From assembly GCA_900317555.1 (NCBI GenBank), contig ONHF01000004.1, forward strand, positions 79,390 through 143,389: 64,000 nucleotides of DNA. Direction: 5' to 3'. The translations under genes and the position numbers were made by a program. Below, one piece after another: positions 34,096 through 43,514 of the stretch. The notes under the pieces are model-generated. The model was not told the origin of the DNA. It saw only the letters and a list, made by a program, of their open reading frames with translations, and did not search any database. This stretch comes from an uncultured Lachnospiraceae bacterium. GTDB taxonomy: Bacteria; Bacillota; Clostridia; Lachnospirales; Lachnospiraceae. Within the stretch, counting starts at the first letter, position 1; every line of letters begins with the position of its first letter.

Positions 34096-34479
34096 TTACC
34101 CTCCGAGCGTCAGCTTCGCCTTGATCTTCCGGACGAGTTCCTCCTCGCCCTTCTCTTCCGCGGGCTTGATATGCGGAATGGCAGCGACCCGGCCGCCGCC
34201 CCGCTTCGCGTGCCCGTGTTCAAGCAGATGGGCGATTTGGTAGCGGTTCCGCGAATGGACGGTGACCTCGATGCCCTCTGCATTCTCGGAGACCGTCTTC
34301 ACGGCCCAGCTCTTCTTGTACTTCCCTGTCCGCACCGGGGCGGATGCCGAGATGTCCTTCTTCACGGAGTTCCCGGTCTCCTTGACCGCCTCCTTCAGGT
34401 CCTCGGCGGCAAGGTCGCGGTACTTTTCGAGTTCCTCCATGACCGCATCCGAAAGTTCCTCCGGCTTTATCTTCTTCAT
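34096..34479 (-). CDS. HK97 gp10-family head-tail protein
   Basis: A 127-aa protein. The segment SAPVRTGKYKKSWAVKT followed by RNRYQIAHLLEHGHAKRGGGRVAAIPHI is the clear signature of the HK97 gp10/minor structural family. It acts in head-tail joining or tail completion. It lies between the head-tail adaptor and the tail terminator. Confidence 0.9.
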   Translation of the reverse strand: MKKIKPEELSDAVMEELEKYRDLAAEDLKEAVKETGNSVKKDISASAPVRTGKYKKSWAVKTVSENAEGIEVTVHSRNRYQIAHLLEHGHAKRGGGRVAAIPHIKPAEEKGEEELVRKIKAKLTLGG

Positions 34480-34528
34480 CGCATCCCCCTCTTTTGGTGT
34501 TCTGCTCCGTCGCCTCTTTTGGATCCTG

Positions 34529-34858
34529 TCACCGCTTTACCCGATCGCAGTGGAACTTGAGGCTCCGGTGCCGGTTGCCCATGGGGTTTACGTACAGGAT
34601 GTTGTAGAGGTGCCCGCCGGCGGCGATCCGGAAGTGATCCGATTCGACGGCCTGCAGTGCCGCGCACCAGCGGACCGTGAAGTCGGCGGTCTCCCGCGGA
34701 TTGGTCGTCCCGGCGGCAGTCTCCTCGGTTCCCGTCCCTGAAACAGTTGCGTAGCATGAATAATATTCTTCCGCCTTCGTCCCGTGATTCCCGTACTCAT
34801 CCGTCGTCACCGTCAGCTTTTCGAAGACGATCCGCGTGTTCAGCGCGCTGATGTTCAT
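34529..34858 (-). CDS. Phage head-tail adaptor
   Basis: A 109-aa protein starting MNISALNTRIVFEKL. The segments TVTTDEYGNHGTKAEEYYSCYATVSG and FRIAAGGHLYNILYVNPMG...R.LKFHCDRV fit the SPP1 gp16/HK97 head-closure (head-tail adaptor) family. Its ATG overlaps the stop of the connector gene by four bases. It caps the portal-connector complex. Confidence 0.85.
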   Translation of the reverse strand: MNISALNTRIVFEKLTVTTDEYGNHGTKAEEYYSCYATVSGTGTEETAAGTTNPRETADFTVRWCAALQAVESDHFRIAAGGHLYNILYVNPMGNRHRSLKFHCDRVKR

Positions 34859-35220
34859 GTCGCCGGCCTCCCTTCCCGAATAGAGAAAAGAAGACTCCGC
34901 AGCGTCAGGGTGAGGTCGCGGTGGTCCGCCTCCTCCCGATGCTCGTAGAGATAGCCCAGGGTATAGAAGACGGCCGTCCGCAGGACTGCCCGGTATTCCG
35001 TCGCTTCCCGTTCCGTGATTCCGGCTGCGGTGCACGCTGCGGCAAAGGCTGCTTCGTCGGATGCATCCGCTTCGACGGCCGCTGCTTCGCTCTCATTCAG
35101 CCGGGCAACATCGAGCGCCAGCGCCTCGGCGGCCTCCGTCAGCTGCGCGATCAGGGCGTCGTCGTCCGCGGCATCGACCCGGAGATAGTTTTTCGCTTCC
35201 TCCTGTGTGATCAGTCCCAT
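34855..35220 (-). CDS. Phage head-tail connector (gp6-like)
   Basis: A 121-aa protein starting MGLITQEEAKNYLRVD, after AAGGAGCG. The opening (T.EEAKNYLRVD..DDD.LI..L...A) is the signature of the HK97 gp6/SPP1 gp15 connector family. It contains an Ala/Glu-rich insert near residues 45-65. It binds the portal and precedes the adaptor. Confidence 0.88.
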   Translation of the reverse strand: MGLITQEEAKNYLRVDAADDDALIAQLTEAAEALALDVARLNESEAAAVEADASDEAAFAAACTAAGITEREATEYRAVLRTAVFYTLGYLYEHREEADHRDLTLTLRSLLFSIREGRPAT

Positions 35221-35234
35221 GCCGCGCTCCTTTC

Positions 35235-35921
35235 TTACGCTGTAACGGTCAGGTTGACGCTGAAGTACTTGCGCTCGCCGTCCCCGCGCTGGATGAAGTA
35301 GGCGTTCTCGTTGAGTCCCGGTGCCATCGCGTCGACGGCGATCGGGACATAGACGAGGGCGTCGCCCAGCCCGTAGGGCGCCCACGCGTTCGGCAGGTAG
35401 CGCGTGCAGTTGATCTGGATCTCCTGCGAGGTGTCCGAGGTGATGTTTCCGATGTTGAAGCCGCACATGATGTACTTGTGCGGCTTGTATGAATAATAGG
35501 GTGCCACCGTGATCTGCACCGCCTTCAGGGCGTCCGGATTGCAGGAAATGGAAATCGTCGTCGTGCTCTCATCGTACGACACCGTGCATGCGGCGGCATT
35601 CGCCTTGAGAACTTCGTCCGTTGTGTCCTCCGTCCCGGTGAAGGCGATGTCCGTCCGTGACGTCCCGCCCATGAGTTCGTTGGCGATGAGGGCGAGCCGC
35701 AGGTCGTTGACCTGCTCGATCACCTGCTCCAGCGTCGCTGACGTCGGCAGTGCCGGGGACAGCGTCGTCTGGTAGGTCTTCGGATACTCGAGGGCGGACC
35801 CGGAGGCGGATCCGCCGGAATCCGGCAGCCCGGTCACCTCTGCCCCGTCCAGGATCTCCAGCGTCCCGCCGATGACGGTGCGGTCGCCGCCCGGCTCCGT
35901 ATAGTTCTTTACGTTGTACAT
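35235..35921 (-). CDS. Head fibre-like protein
   Basis: A 228-aa protein. The N-terminus MYNVKNYTEPGGDRTVIGGTLEI matches the Phage_fiber_2/head-fibre family, followed by a Ser/Gly-rich linker and a coiled segment (TLEQVIEQVNDLRLALIANELM). The C-terminal half is beta-rich and may decorate the capsid. GGGAGGAATAA precedes the ATG. It lies directly downstream of the major capsid gene, as expected for a decoration protein. Confidence 0.75.
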   Translation of the reverse strand: MYNVKNYTEPGGDRTVIGGTLEILDGAEVTGLPDSGGSASGSALEYPKTYQTTLSPALPTSATLEQVIEQVNDLRLALIANELMGGTSRTDIAFTGTEDTTDEVLKANAAACTVSYDESTTTISISCNPDALKAVQITVAPYYSYKPHKYIMCGFNIGNITSDTSQEIQINCTRYLPNAWAPYGLGDALVYVPIAVDAMAPGLNENAYFIQRGDGERKYFSVNLTVTA

Positions 35922-35999
35922 TTATTCCTCCCGAAGCGGGTCCCGGCCGCAGTTCTCAGCTGCCTGCCGGCATCCGCTTTCCGTGATGTCCGCGGTTCC

Positions 36000-37220
36000 T
36001 TAGGCCTTCATGTCGAGGATGCGGATGCCGTCGGACAGGATCAGCTTGCCGTCGACGCGCTCGGTGCAGGTGAAGCCCACCTGGCCGTTGGTCGCGTACA
36101 GTTCGTTGAGGCGCTTGATCGTGCGGCCCGCGCGGTCGGCGATCCAGTAGCAGGAGAAGTCGCCAAAGGCAACGGCGCGCGCCCCTGCTGCCATGACAGG
36201 CACCTTCGGAGACGTATACAGTTCGTAGCCGAGCAGGCGGTCGGGCTCGCCGGCCGTCATGGAGGGCTGCCACATGTACGCCCCGTTGCCGTCCTTCAGC
36301 TTGCGGATGGCGGCGACGGTCGCGTCGTTCATGAGGAACTTCGCCTTTGCCCGGTAGGGGGATTTCAGCGAATAGACGAGGCTGATCAGGTCGTCGCTGG
36401 TGATGGCGGTTGCGCTTCCCGCGACAACGCCCTGGGGCGCTCCGCCGGATGCGGCAGCGGCGAACAGTCCGGTCGGCCGGTCGATGGCGGTCTGTCCGGA
36501 CTGGACGGCGCCGTTGATGAAGGCCTCCTCCTCGGCTTCTCCGAAGGCGCGGCCGAATTCGTCGGCGATGTAGCCTTCGATGTCGAAGAAGCTGTCGGAA
36601 AGCAGCTCGTCGGAGACCTTGATCAGGTCGGTCAGCTTGAACGCGTCGATGGACTTCTGCGCGAAGGTCGGCGTGCTTTCGGTGTACGCGCCGTTCTCGG
36701 CGGTCCATACGGCCTGGGTGTGCCCGTCGGCGACGGGGATCTTGCGCTCGTTGGCCGTGGTGATGATCTTGCAGCCGATGGACCGCATGACGTTGTTCTC
36801 GTCGAGTGCCTGAACGAGCGTGCGCTCGAACTCAGTCGGAACGAGATAGCCGCCGTTGCCGTCGGATCCCTCCTCGAGCAGGTCGCGGATGGCCGGGACG
36901 CCCGGATGGCGGATGTTGTCCCAGAAGGCCTTGCGATATTCGTCGGATGCGCGTCCGGTCCTGGCGCCGTCCTTCTGCGCGGCCGGTCTTCCGGTCAGCG
37001 GCGCGGACGTCGGCTGGGAGAGCATCGCGTCAATAGCCTCCTGCCTCTGCAGGCGCTCGATGTCGCGCGTCAGGTCCGTGACTTCCTTCTCCATGCGGTC
37101 ATACGTGGCGGCGTCTTCCGCAGAGACGTTCCCGCCGTTCTCGGAATGCGCGTCGAGAAACTCCTTAGCCGCATTCCACGCCTTCGCCCGCTTTTCCATG
37201 AGCTCCATGATGTTGTTCAT
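36000..37220 (-). CDS. Major capsid protein, HK97 fold
   Basis: A 406-aa protein starting MNNIMELMEKRAKAW. An N-terminal coiled coil (about residues 1-75, the scaffold-like delta domain) is followed by the mature capsid domain (FERTLVQALDENNVMRSIGCKIITT, TDLIKVSDELLSDSFFDIEGYIADEFGRAFGEAEE, AFGDFSCYWIADRAGRTIKRLNE). The delta domain is expected to be removed by the ClpP-like protease encoded just upstream. Length and gene order are standard for HK97-type phages. Confidence 0.95.
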   Translation of the reverse strand: MNNIMELMEKRAKAWNAAKEFLDAHSENGGNVSAEDAATYDRMEKEVTDLTRDIERLQRQEAIDAMLSQPTSAPLTGRPAAQKDGARTGRASDEYRKAFWDNIRHPGVPAIRDLLEEGSDGNGGYLVPTEFERTLVQALDENNVMRSIGCKIITTANERKIPVADGHTQAVWTAENGAYTESTPTFAQKSIDAFKLTDLIKVSDELLSDSFFDIEGYIADEFGRAFGEAEEEAFINGAVQSGQTAIDRPTGLFAAAASGGAPQGVVAGSATAITSDDLISLVYSLKSPYRAKAKFLMNDATVAAIRKLKDGNGAYMWQPSMTAGEPDRLLGYELYTSPKVPVMAAGARAVAFGDFSCYWIADRAGRTIKRLNELYATNGQVGFTCTERVDGKLILSDGIRILDMKA

Positions 37221-37233
37221 TTCAGTATCCTCC

Positions 37234-37977
37234 TCAGTGTGCGAGAAGAGACAGTCTCTTCTCAAGCTGTGCGACCGGAATGCCGGCCGGCTTCTCTTCT
37301 GTTTCCAGTGTCTTTGTCGTCTGCTTCGGAATCAGCCGCGACAGCAGTGAGTCCGTCACCGCCTTCCGGCTGAAGAGCATTTCTTCATTCGGATCAGCGT
37401 CCCCGTCCGCCTCCTCGCCCTCGCGGTACAGGATTCCGTCCGCGAAGCCCAGCTTTACGGCTTCCTTAGCGTTCATCCACGACTCCCCGTCCATCAGCTG
37501 AGAAATCTTGTGCCTCGACAGCGACGTCTTGATCTCATACGCGTTTACAATGGATTCCTTGACCTCGGCCAGCATGTCTATCGCCTTCTGCATCTCCTCG
37601 GCATCTCCGATGGCAATGGTGGCCGGATTGTGGATCATCATCAGTGCGACCGGGCTCATGAGCACTTTCGTCCCCGCCATGGCGATGACTGACGCGGCCG
37701 ATGCGGCCAGAGCATCGATCTTCACCGTGACATCCCAGCGGTAGTCCATGAGCATGTTGTAGATTTCCGCGGCCGCGAAGACATCGCCGCCCGGGCTGTT
37801 GATCCACAGGGTGATCGGTCCTTCACCCGCATCGAGTTCCGAGCGGAACTCCGCCGGCGTGACTTCGTCCCCGTACCAGGTCTCGTCCGAGATCTCGCCG
37901 TTGAGGAACAGCGTCCGGGGCGATCCGAATTCGTCGCCGCCTTCGTTCTTCACCCAGTTCCAGAACTTCCTTTTCAT
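37234..37977 (-). CDS. Head maturation protease, ClpP-like (S14)
   Basis: A 247-aa protein. The ClpP fold is shown by ITLWINSPGGDVFAAAEIYNML, the catalytic Ser in ALAASAASVIAMAG (about residue 97) and the catalytic His in MMIHNPATIAIG (about residue 120). It cleaves the capsid delta domain during head maturation. The ATG at 37977 has AGGAGGG at proper distance; the TTG directly before it is less likely. It lies between portal and capsid genes. Confidence 0.93.
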   Translation of the reverse strand: MKRKFWNWVKNEGGDEFGSPRTLFLNGEISDETWYGDEVTPAEFRSELDAGEGPITLWINSPGGDVFAAAEIYNMLMDYRWDVTVKIDALAASAASVIAMAGTKVLMSPVALMMIHNPATIAIGDAEEMQKAIDMLAEVKESIVNAYEIKTSLSRHKISQLMDGESWMNAKEAVKLGFADGILYREGEEADGDADPNEEMLFSRKAVTDSLLSRLIPKQTTKTLETEEKPAGIPVAQLEKRLSLLAH

Positions 37978-38093
37978 CAATGCCCTCCTGTATCCAATGT
38001 GATCCGGCTGTGAGGCTCAGATCTGAACTAGCCCACCCCGGAACTGTTTCCCAAAGCCTCTCCGGAAATGCCGTCTGATCCGCCTTTGTATCA

Positions 38094-38363
38094 TCAGCTG
38101 CGCCGCCATCCGGCATCCCTCTCTTCCTTCTCCAGGCGCTTCCGCCGGATCCGTTCCGCCTTCGCGCGCTGCCTCTGTCTTTTGCGCTCCGCCTTTTCGC
38201 GTTCCTTCTGCCGGACGCGTTCGCTGTACTCGCGCAGGTATTTCTCCTGTTCGACATCATCCTCGCCGTCCACCGGTTCATTCGAAATGAGTGCGATGAC
38301 CAGCAGGATGACCGCAGTCAGCGGAATCGCAGCGATCAGCCGCGCGACGTTCACTGCACTCAT
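38094..38363 (-). CDS. Small membrane-anchored, highly charged protein
   Basis: An 89-aa protein. One hydrophobic segment at residues ~5-27 (VARLIAAIPLTAVILLVIALI) is followed by an acidic stretch and then a Lys/Arg/Glu-rich helix to the end. Its ATG overlaps the portal stop (ATGA), which supports it as a real gene. No family recognised. Possibly a membrane tether acting during head assembly, which is speculative. Confidence 0.6.
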   Translation of the reverse strand: MSAVNVARLIAAIPLTAVILLVIALISNEPVDGEDDVEQEKYLREYSERVRQKEREKAERKRQRQRAKAERIRRKRLEKEERDAGWRRS

Positions 38364-39826
38364 TCGGCTTCCTCCCTTTTCCTGGCACCTTCAGATTCGG
38401 TCGATCCGTTCCCAGATTTGTTTCCCGGCCGGGTTCCTTCCTCTTCAGGCTTGCTGTCCGATTTTCCGGAGAAATCTTTTCCGCTTTCGTTCCTCTGACG
38501 GCCGCTCCTGGACGTTTCACTCCCCCGGCCGCGTGCAGATTTATCTGCGGCACTATCGGCCTCGACGTCTTCCTCTTCGGATTCACGCCCGGTACCTGCG
38601 AAGATTCCTGCGTCGGCCAGCTTCGTCATGTTCCCGTTGATGAGGTAGAGGTTTCCGCCTTCTTCGTCCGGGATCAGGTTCATGTTCTCGAGCACGCGGA
38701 TGTCGTTGGCGGACATCCACCCGTTCTGCCGGCCGATGGCATAGCCCTGCATGCGCGACTCGTAGTCGCCCCGCAGCAGCCCGTCGACATTGAATTTGAA
38801 GAAATAATCCTTCTTCTCCTCCTCCGTGAGCAGCGACCGCTCGAGCGACTGCTCCCAGCGGCACACCCACGGATCGAGCGTGTACTTGACGAACTCCAGC
38901 GACTGCTGCTCGATGTTGTCGAACGACGACTTCTCGAGGTCCCCGATCATGTGCGGCGGGATTCGGAAGATCCGCGCGATTTCGTCGATCTGGAACTTCC
39001 GCGTCTCGAGAAACTGGGCCTCTTCAGGGCTTATACTGATAGGGGTGTACTTCATTCCTTCCTCAAGCACGGCCACCTTGTTCGAGTTGGATGATCCGCC
39101 GAACGCCCGCTGCCACGATTCGCGCACCTTCTCCGGGTCCTTGACGACGCCCGGATGCTCGAGGATCCCGCCCGGAGTGGCCCCGTTGGCGAAGAACTTC
39201 GCCCCGTACTCCTCGCACGCGATTGCCATCCCGATGGAGTTCTTCGCCATCGCGATCGGCGAGTAGCCGACGAGTCCGTCGAATCCCAGTCCCGGAATAT
39301 GCAGGACGTCCTTCGGATCGAGCCGTACGATCGACCCCTTCATGGTCCGCGCCTCGTCCGTCGACGTCTGGTATTCGTAGTAGAGCGAGCCGTTCGCATC
39401 GCGGTCAACGCGCATGCGGTTCGGCATCAGCGGGTACAGCGCAACGACCTCTCCCTTGCCATTCCTTATGATCTGTGAATAACAGTTCCCGTACAGCAGC
39501 AGGTGCGTCATCATCGTTTCGCGGTAGATGAACGACGTCATCTCCGGATTCGGCTCGCTGTGCAGCAGGAAGTACAGCGGATGATCCGTCGCCTTCTCTC
39601 TGTTCCCGTCCGGAGCAGTCCGGTACAGGTGCAGCGGCAGCGATGCGACCGCCTCCGACAGGATCCGGACGCAGCAGTACACTGCAGTGACCTGCATGGA
39701 CGTTCGTTCATTGACGGCCTTCCCGGAGGCAGTGCCTCCGAAGTACACCTGGTACGCGCTCCCCGCGGTGCTGTCCTTGACCGCGGGCTTGTCCCTGCTC
39801 CGGAACATTTTTGAAAAGATGCTCAT
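38360..39826 (-). CDS. Phage portal protein, HK97 family
   Basis: A 488-aa protein. VYCCVRILSEAVASLPLHLY near residue 50, LLLYGNCYSQIIRN near 108, DVLHIPGLGFDGLVGYSPI near 170, the FRIPPHMIGDLEKSSFDNIEQQSLEFVKYTLDPW segment near 290 and the GWMSANDIRVLENMNLIPDEEGG segment near 370 are standard portal features. The last ~80 residues are Glu/Ser/Arg-rich and disordered. It forms the dodecameric DNA gate of the head. A small ORF overlaps its 3' end. Confidence 0.95.
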   Translation of the reverse strand: MSIFSKMFRSRDKPAVKDSTAGSAYQVYFGGTASGKAVNERTSMQVTAVYCCVRILSEAVASLPLHLYRTAPDGNREKATDHPLYFLLHSEPNPEMTSFIYRETMMTHLLLYGNCYSQIIRNGKGEVVALYPLMPNRMRVDRDANGSLYYEYQTSTDEARTMKGSIVRLDPKDVLHIPGLGFDGLVGYSPIAMAKNSIGMAIACEEYGAKFFANGATPGGILEHPGVVKDPEKVRESWQRAFGGSSNSNKVAVLEEGMKYTPISISPEEAQFLETRKFQIDEIARIFRIPPHMIGDLEKSSFDNIEQQSLEFVKYTLDPWVCRWEQSLERSLLTEEEKKDYFFKFNVDGLLRGDYESRMQGYAIGRQNGWMSANDIRVLENMNLIPDEEGGNLYLINGNMTKLADAGIFAGTGRESEEEDVEADSAADKSARGRGSETSRSGRQRNESGKDFSGKSDSKPEEEGTRPGNKSGNGSTESEGARKREEAE

Positions 39827-39869
39827 TCCCTTCCTCCGAAAGAAAAGGGCATCCGCTGTTGCAGATGCC

Positions 39870-41492
39870 TCAGATGAACAGTATTCCGCGCCGGTCGTAG
39901 ACGCTTTCCGCTGTCTCCCCGCCGTGCCGGATTGCCCGGTCGAGCGCCATGATCATGGCGACCGCGCCGTCGATCTTCTCGGTTGACTTTGCCTTGTCAG
40001 CCTTGATGTTGCCCGCCGGATCGGTCCGGATGTAGACGTTGCCCATCATCCAGGAGAGAACCGGGTTCCCGCCATGTGCGATGCGTTTCTCGAGGACCAG
40101 CTTCATGAGTTCCTTTGTCGGGCTGCTCATGTCCTTGAAGCCCTGGCCGAAGGGGACAACCGTAAAGCCCATTTCATCGAGATCCTGCGTCATCTGGACC
40201 GCGCCCCACCGGTCGAAGGCGATTTCGCGGATGTTGAACCGCTCGCCCAGCTTCCGGATGAATTCTTAGATGAATCCGTAGTGGATGACGCTCCCCTCCG
40301 TCGTCAGCAGCTTTCCCTGCCGCGCCCATATGTCGTACGGAACGTGGTCCCGACGAACGCGCTGTTCCATCGACTCCTCGGGGATCCAGAAATACGGCAG
40401 AATAATATATTTCCCGTCCTCTCCCTCCGGCGGAAAGACGAGGACAAACGCCGTGATGTCCGTCGTCGACGACAGGTCGAGTCCGCCGTAGCAGACGCGC
40501 CCTTCCAGTTCCTCCTCGCTGACCGGGAAGGAACACGCCTTCCACGCCTCGGACGGCATCCAGCGGACCGTTGCATTCGTCCACTGATTCAGCCGCAGCT
40601 GCCGGAAGGCCTGCTCGTCGCCTGGGGACAGGCGGGCGGATTCGTATGCCTCCCGCACCTTTTCCATGCTGACGGTGATGCCGAGCGACGGATTTGCCTT
40701 CTTCCACACCTCCGGATCGCCCCAGTCGTCGTCCATGTCGGCACCATAGATGACCGGGTAGAATGTCCGGTCGCTCTTGCGGCCCTCGATGATGTCGAGC
40801 GCCTTCTGGTGGACTTCGTAGCAGATGCTGTGGGTGTCCGTGCCGGCCGTCGTCAGGAAAAGATAGACCGGCTGGGTGCGGCTGTCGCCGCTTCCCTTGG
40901 TGAGGACGTCATAGAGGCGCCGGTCCGGCTGAGTGTGCAGTTCGTCGAAGATGACGCCGCTGACATTGAAGCCGTGCTTCGAGTACGCGTCGGCCGACAG
41001 AACCTGGTAGAACGAATTCGTCGGCAGGTAGATGAGGCGCTTCTGCGACTGAAGAATCTTGACGCGCTTCGCAAGGGACGGGCACATCCGCACCATGTCA
41101 GCGGCAACGTCGAAGACGATCGACGCCTGCTGCCTGTCGGCGGCGGCTCCGTAGACCTCCGCCCGCTGCTCGCCGTCGGCGCAGGTGAGATACAGGGCGA
41201 CAGCGGCGGCGAGTTCCGACTTGCCCTGCTTCTTGGGGATCTCGACGTACGCCGTCGTGAACTGGCGGTAGCCGGATGGCTTCAGGATTCCGAAGATGTC
41301 CCGAATGATTCTCTCCTGCCAGTCGATCAGCGTAAACGGGGTTCCCGCGAAGATGCCCTTGGTGTGAGACAGGCACTGAATGAACTCAACGGCATAGTCT
41401 GCCGCTGCGGCGTCGTAGTGCGAATCCGGCGCCATGAAGCGCGTCGGCCTGTAGTTCTTCAGTTTTCGCATCTCCCCGACGCCTTCACTCAT
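39870..41492 (-). pseudogene. Terminase large subunit interrupted by an in-frame TAA
   Basis: Together the reading frame covers ~540 codons, the usual TerL length. The first 408 codons hold the ATPase domain (Walker A-like PKKQGKSELAAA near residue 90, Walker B VIFDELH near 185) and the start of the nuclease domain (GGLDLSSTTDITAF). After VIHYGFI a TAA (plus 40266-40268) is followed in the same frame by EFIRKLGERFNIREIAFDRWGAVQ and the rest to the stop at 39870. A single base change would restore the gene, with no frameshift. The product would lack part of the nuclease domain unless the stop is read through. An ATG at 40193 could start a C-terminal fragment but has no good ribosome site. The ATG overlaps the upstream methyltransferase stop. 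Confidence 0.9.
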
Positions 41493-42814
41493 GTATCCTG
41501 TCCCCGCTGTCCTTCCCCAGAATAATAATTTTCCCTTCTCATCCTGCCGTCTTCATTCCAGACGATTCCCGCCAGAACGAAAGCTGCGCACGGAAGCGCG
41601 ACTCCGTTGCCCCACATCTTATACGCGGCGGCATCGGTGTACGGCTGCCACAGCCATTTGGCGATATGTTCTTCTGACCTCTTCCGCTTCCCGTAGGTGT
41701 CCGACCAGGCATCCCAGACGGTTTTCCACCGGCGGATGTCCTGATCCGTCGGATTTTCAGTCGCGAGGTCATCCGTCCACCAGTCGGGAAATCCCTGCAG
41801 GCGGGCGCATTCGGTCGGTGTAAGCCGCCGGACGGCATATTCGCCTCTATTGATCAGCGGCGGCTCCTTCCAGTCGCTTGCGTAAAGCGTATCTGCAACA
41901 TCCCTGTTTGCCAGCGTGAAATGCGATGCCTTGCTTGATTCGTAGACGCTTGCATCCGGAACGCTGTACAAGACAACTCCCGACTGCCCGGCCGCTCCTG
42001 CAGCGGAAAGCGTCGGTGCCGTCTCGTCCTGCCAGCCGATTGTCCGGCCGCCGCGCATGCTGTTCTCCATCCGAAATCCTCCGGAAAAGATGGTCAGGCG
42101 GTCAGAGCCTGTCTCTCGAGCGCCGTTCTGAGCGCTTCGGGCAGTTCTCTGCCACGCGCTGAAGCCCGCCGCAGAATACCCTGACACGCCTTCGGACTCA
42201 AATAGTATTTTTCCGGCACTGCATCCTCCAAGATCTCCGACAAGATAGATGCGTCTGCGGCGCTGGGGTACTCCCCAGCCACAGGCGTCGAGGACCCGCC
42301 AGGCAGCTGAGGAACCATTTCCCAGGATGCATCCGGCCCCCGGCCATGCCTGCGGTCGAGGAAGATGATCTTCTTCTCCCGCGAGAGAGCAGATTTCCTC
42401 GAGAACTGCTCTGAAATCCTCACCTCTGCGGCTTGAAAAGGCGCCCGGGACATTTTCCCAGACGATGTATCTCGGATAGTGTCCATCGGTTGCCTCCCTC
42501 ATCTCCCGGATTACCCGGACCGCCTCAAAGAAAAGGCCGGAGCGCTGGCCTGCAAGGCCTTCATGCGTACCGGCTACGGACATGTCCTGGCAGGGCGATC
42601 CGAATGTGATGATATCGACGGGTTCGATCTCTCCGCCGTTGATTTTCCGAATATCCCCCAGATGCTTCATCTGAGGGATTCTTTTTGTCGTTACAAGCAT
42701 TGGAAAAGGCTCAATCTCTGATGCCCATACCGGCCGGATGCCATTCAGCATTCCTGCCAGCGGAAACCCGCCGCTCCCGTCAAACAGACTGCCCAGCTTC
42801 AGCTGTCTCTCCAT
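41489..42814 (-). CDS. DNA (cytosine-5) methyltransferase
   Basis: A 441-aa protein. Motif I FDGSGGFPLAG near residue 12, motif IV with catalytic Cys (GSPCQDMS) near 75, motif VI WENVPGAFSS near 120, motif VIII QRRRRIYLVG near 187, the variable target-recognition region and motif X GNGVALPCA near 410 are intact. It makes 5-methylcytosine, presumably to protect phage DNA from host restriction. It lies between TerS (TGATG overlap) and TerL (ATGA overlap), so it is expressed with the packaging genes. Confidence 0.93.
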   Translation of the reverse strand: MERQLKLGSLFDGSGGFPLAGMLNGIRPVWASEIEPFPMLVTTKRIPQMKHLGDIRKINGGEIEPVDIITFGSPCQDMSVAGTHEGLAGQRSGLFFEAVRVIREMREATDGHYPRYIVWENVPGAFSSRRGEDFRAVLEEICSLAGEEDHLPRPQAWPGAGCILGNGSSAAWRVLDACGWGVPQRRRRIYLVGDLGGCSAGKILFESEGVSGYSAAGFSAWQRTARSAQNGARETGSDRLTIFSGGFRMENSMRGGRTIGWQDETAPTLSAAGAAGQSGVVLYSVPDASVYESSKASHFTLANRDVADTLYASDWKEPPLINRGEYAVRRLTPTECARLQGFPDWWTDDLATENPTDQDIRRWKTVWDAWSDTYGKRKRSEEHIAKWLWQPYTDAAAYKMWGNGVALPCAAFVLAGIVWNEDGRMRRENYYSGEGQRGQDT

Positions 42815-43356
42815 CAGTTCATGCCCTTCCTTGCCTTCAGCAGCCGTTCCATTGCGTCATCCTGCGGATTCGGTCCGTCATATCCGGCCGAGCAGTTTTC
42901 CTTCACGACCTGAAAGATTTGAAACCAGATCTGATTCACTGTCTTCATGTACTGCTGCGACATGGAAACATACGGAGAGGCGATTGCCGCCCCGGTGGTC
43001 GGATGCTTGGCTAGAAGCCCATACTCCGAAATACACTCTTCACACTGGATCCACCGCGACACGCTCATGGCATATTGCTCAATCAGCTGTCTGCTGATCA
43101 GCTGTGCACAGCCGCGGTCGCTCAGCCACTTCCATGTTTCCTTGTAGACTTCCTCCGCGCACAGGCTCTTTCCATCCTGCTGTTTCTGTTTCAGGAAGTC
43201 CCTGACCGGAGGCATGTCGTTCCCCGTCAGGTCGCCCTGCGTCGGTAGATCGATGACAGTTGCCTGCTGTCCTTCCGCTATTCTGTCGGCCAGTGCCTTT
43301 CTTTTCCGTCCGGCACCGGCCCGCGCTCCTCCGCGCCGTGTGCCGTCCTTCGCCAT
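42814..43356 (-). CDS. Terminase small subunit, P27 family
   Basis: A 180-aa protein starting MAKDGTRRGGARAGAGRKRK, after GGAGGCGGGAAT; the longer frame upstream is non-coding. The Gly/Arg/Ala-rich start and the segment WLSDRGCAQLISRQLIEQYAMSVSRWIQCEE.I fit the P27 TerS family. It recognises the packaging site and guides TerL. The neighbouring HNH gene upstream and the capsid genes downstream give the standard packaging order. Confidence 0.88.
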   Translation of the reverse strand: MAKDGTRRGGARAGAGRKRKALADRIAEGQQATVIDLPTQGDLTGNDMPPVRDFLKQKQQDGKSLCAEEVYKETWKWLSDRGCAQLISRQLIEQYAMSVSRWIQCEECISEYGLLAKHPTTGAAIASPYVSMSQQYMKTVNQIWFQIFQVVKENCSAGYDGPNPQDDAMERLLKARKGMN

Positions 43357-43514
43357 ATTCCCGCCTCCAGGGCCATATACCCCAAATGAAATCGATTTTT
43401 CGTGTAAATGACTGCACGCCGGTCTTGGAGCGGACACCTCACAGAGATTTCCCACGCCCCTCCCCGTTTGTTCACGCGCGTGTTCATTCGCACGAGGAAA
43501 AATGCATCCTCGAA

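Noticed and set aside
37823-38281. Minus-strand frame of 152 codons between portal and protease
   Set aside because: It overlaps the 89-aa membrane protein and the protease start in another frame, is Arg-rich and has no ribosome site.
40074-41525. Plus-strand frame (483 codons) opposite TerL
   Set aside because: Antisense shadow; the minus-strand terminase motifs are unmistakable.
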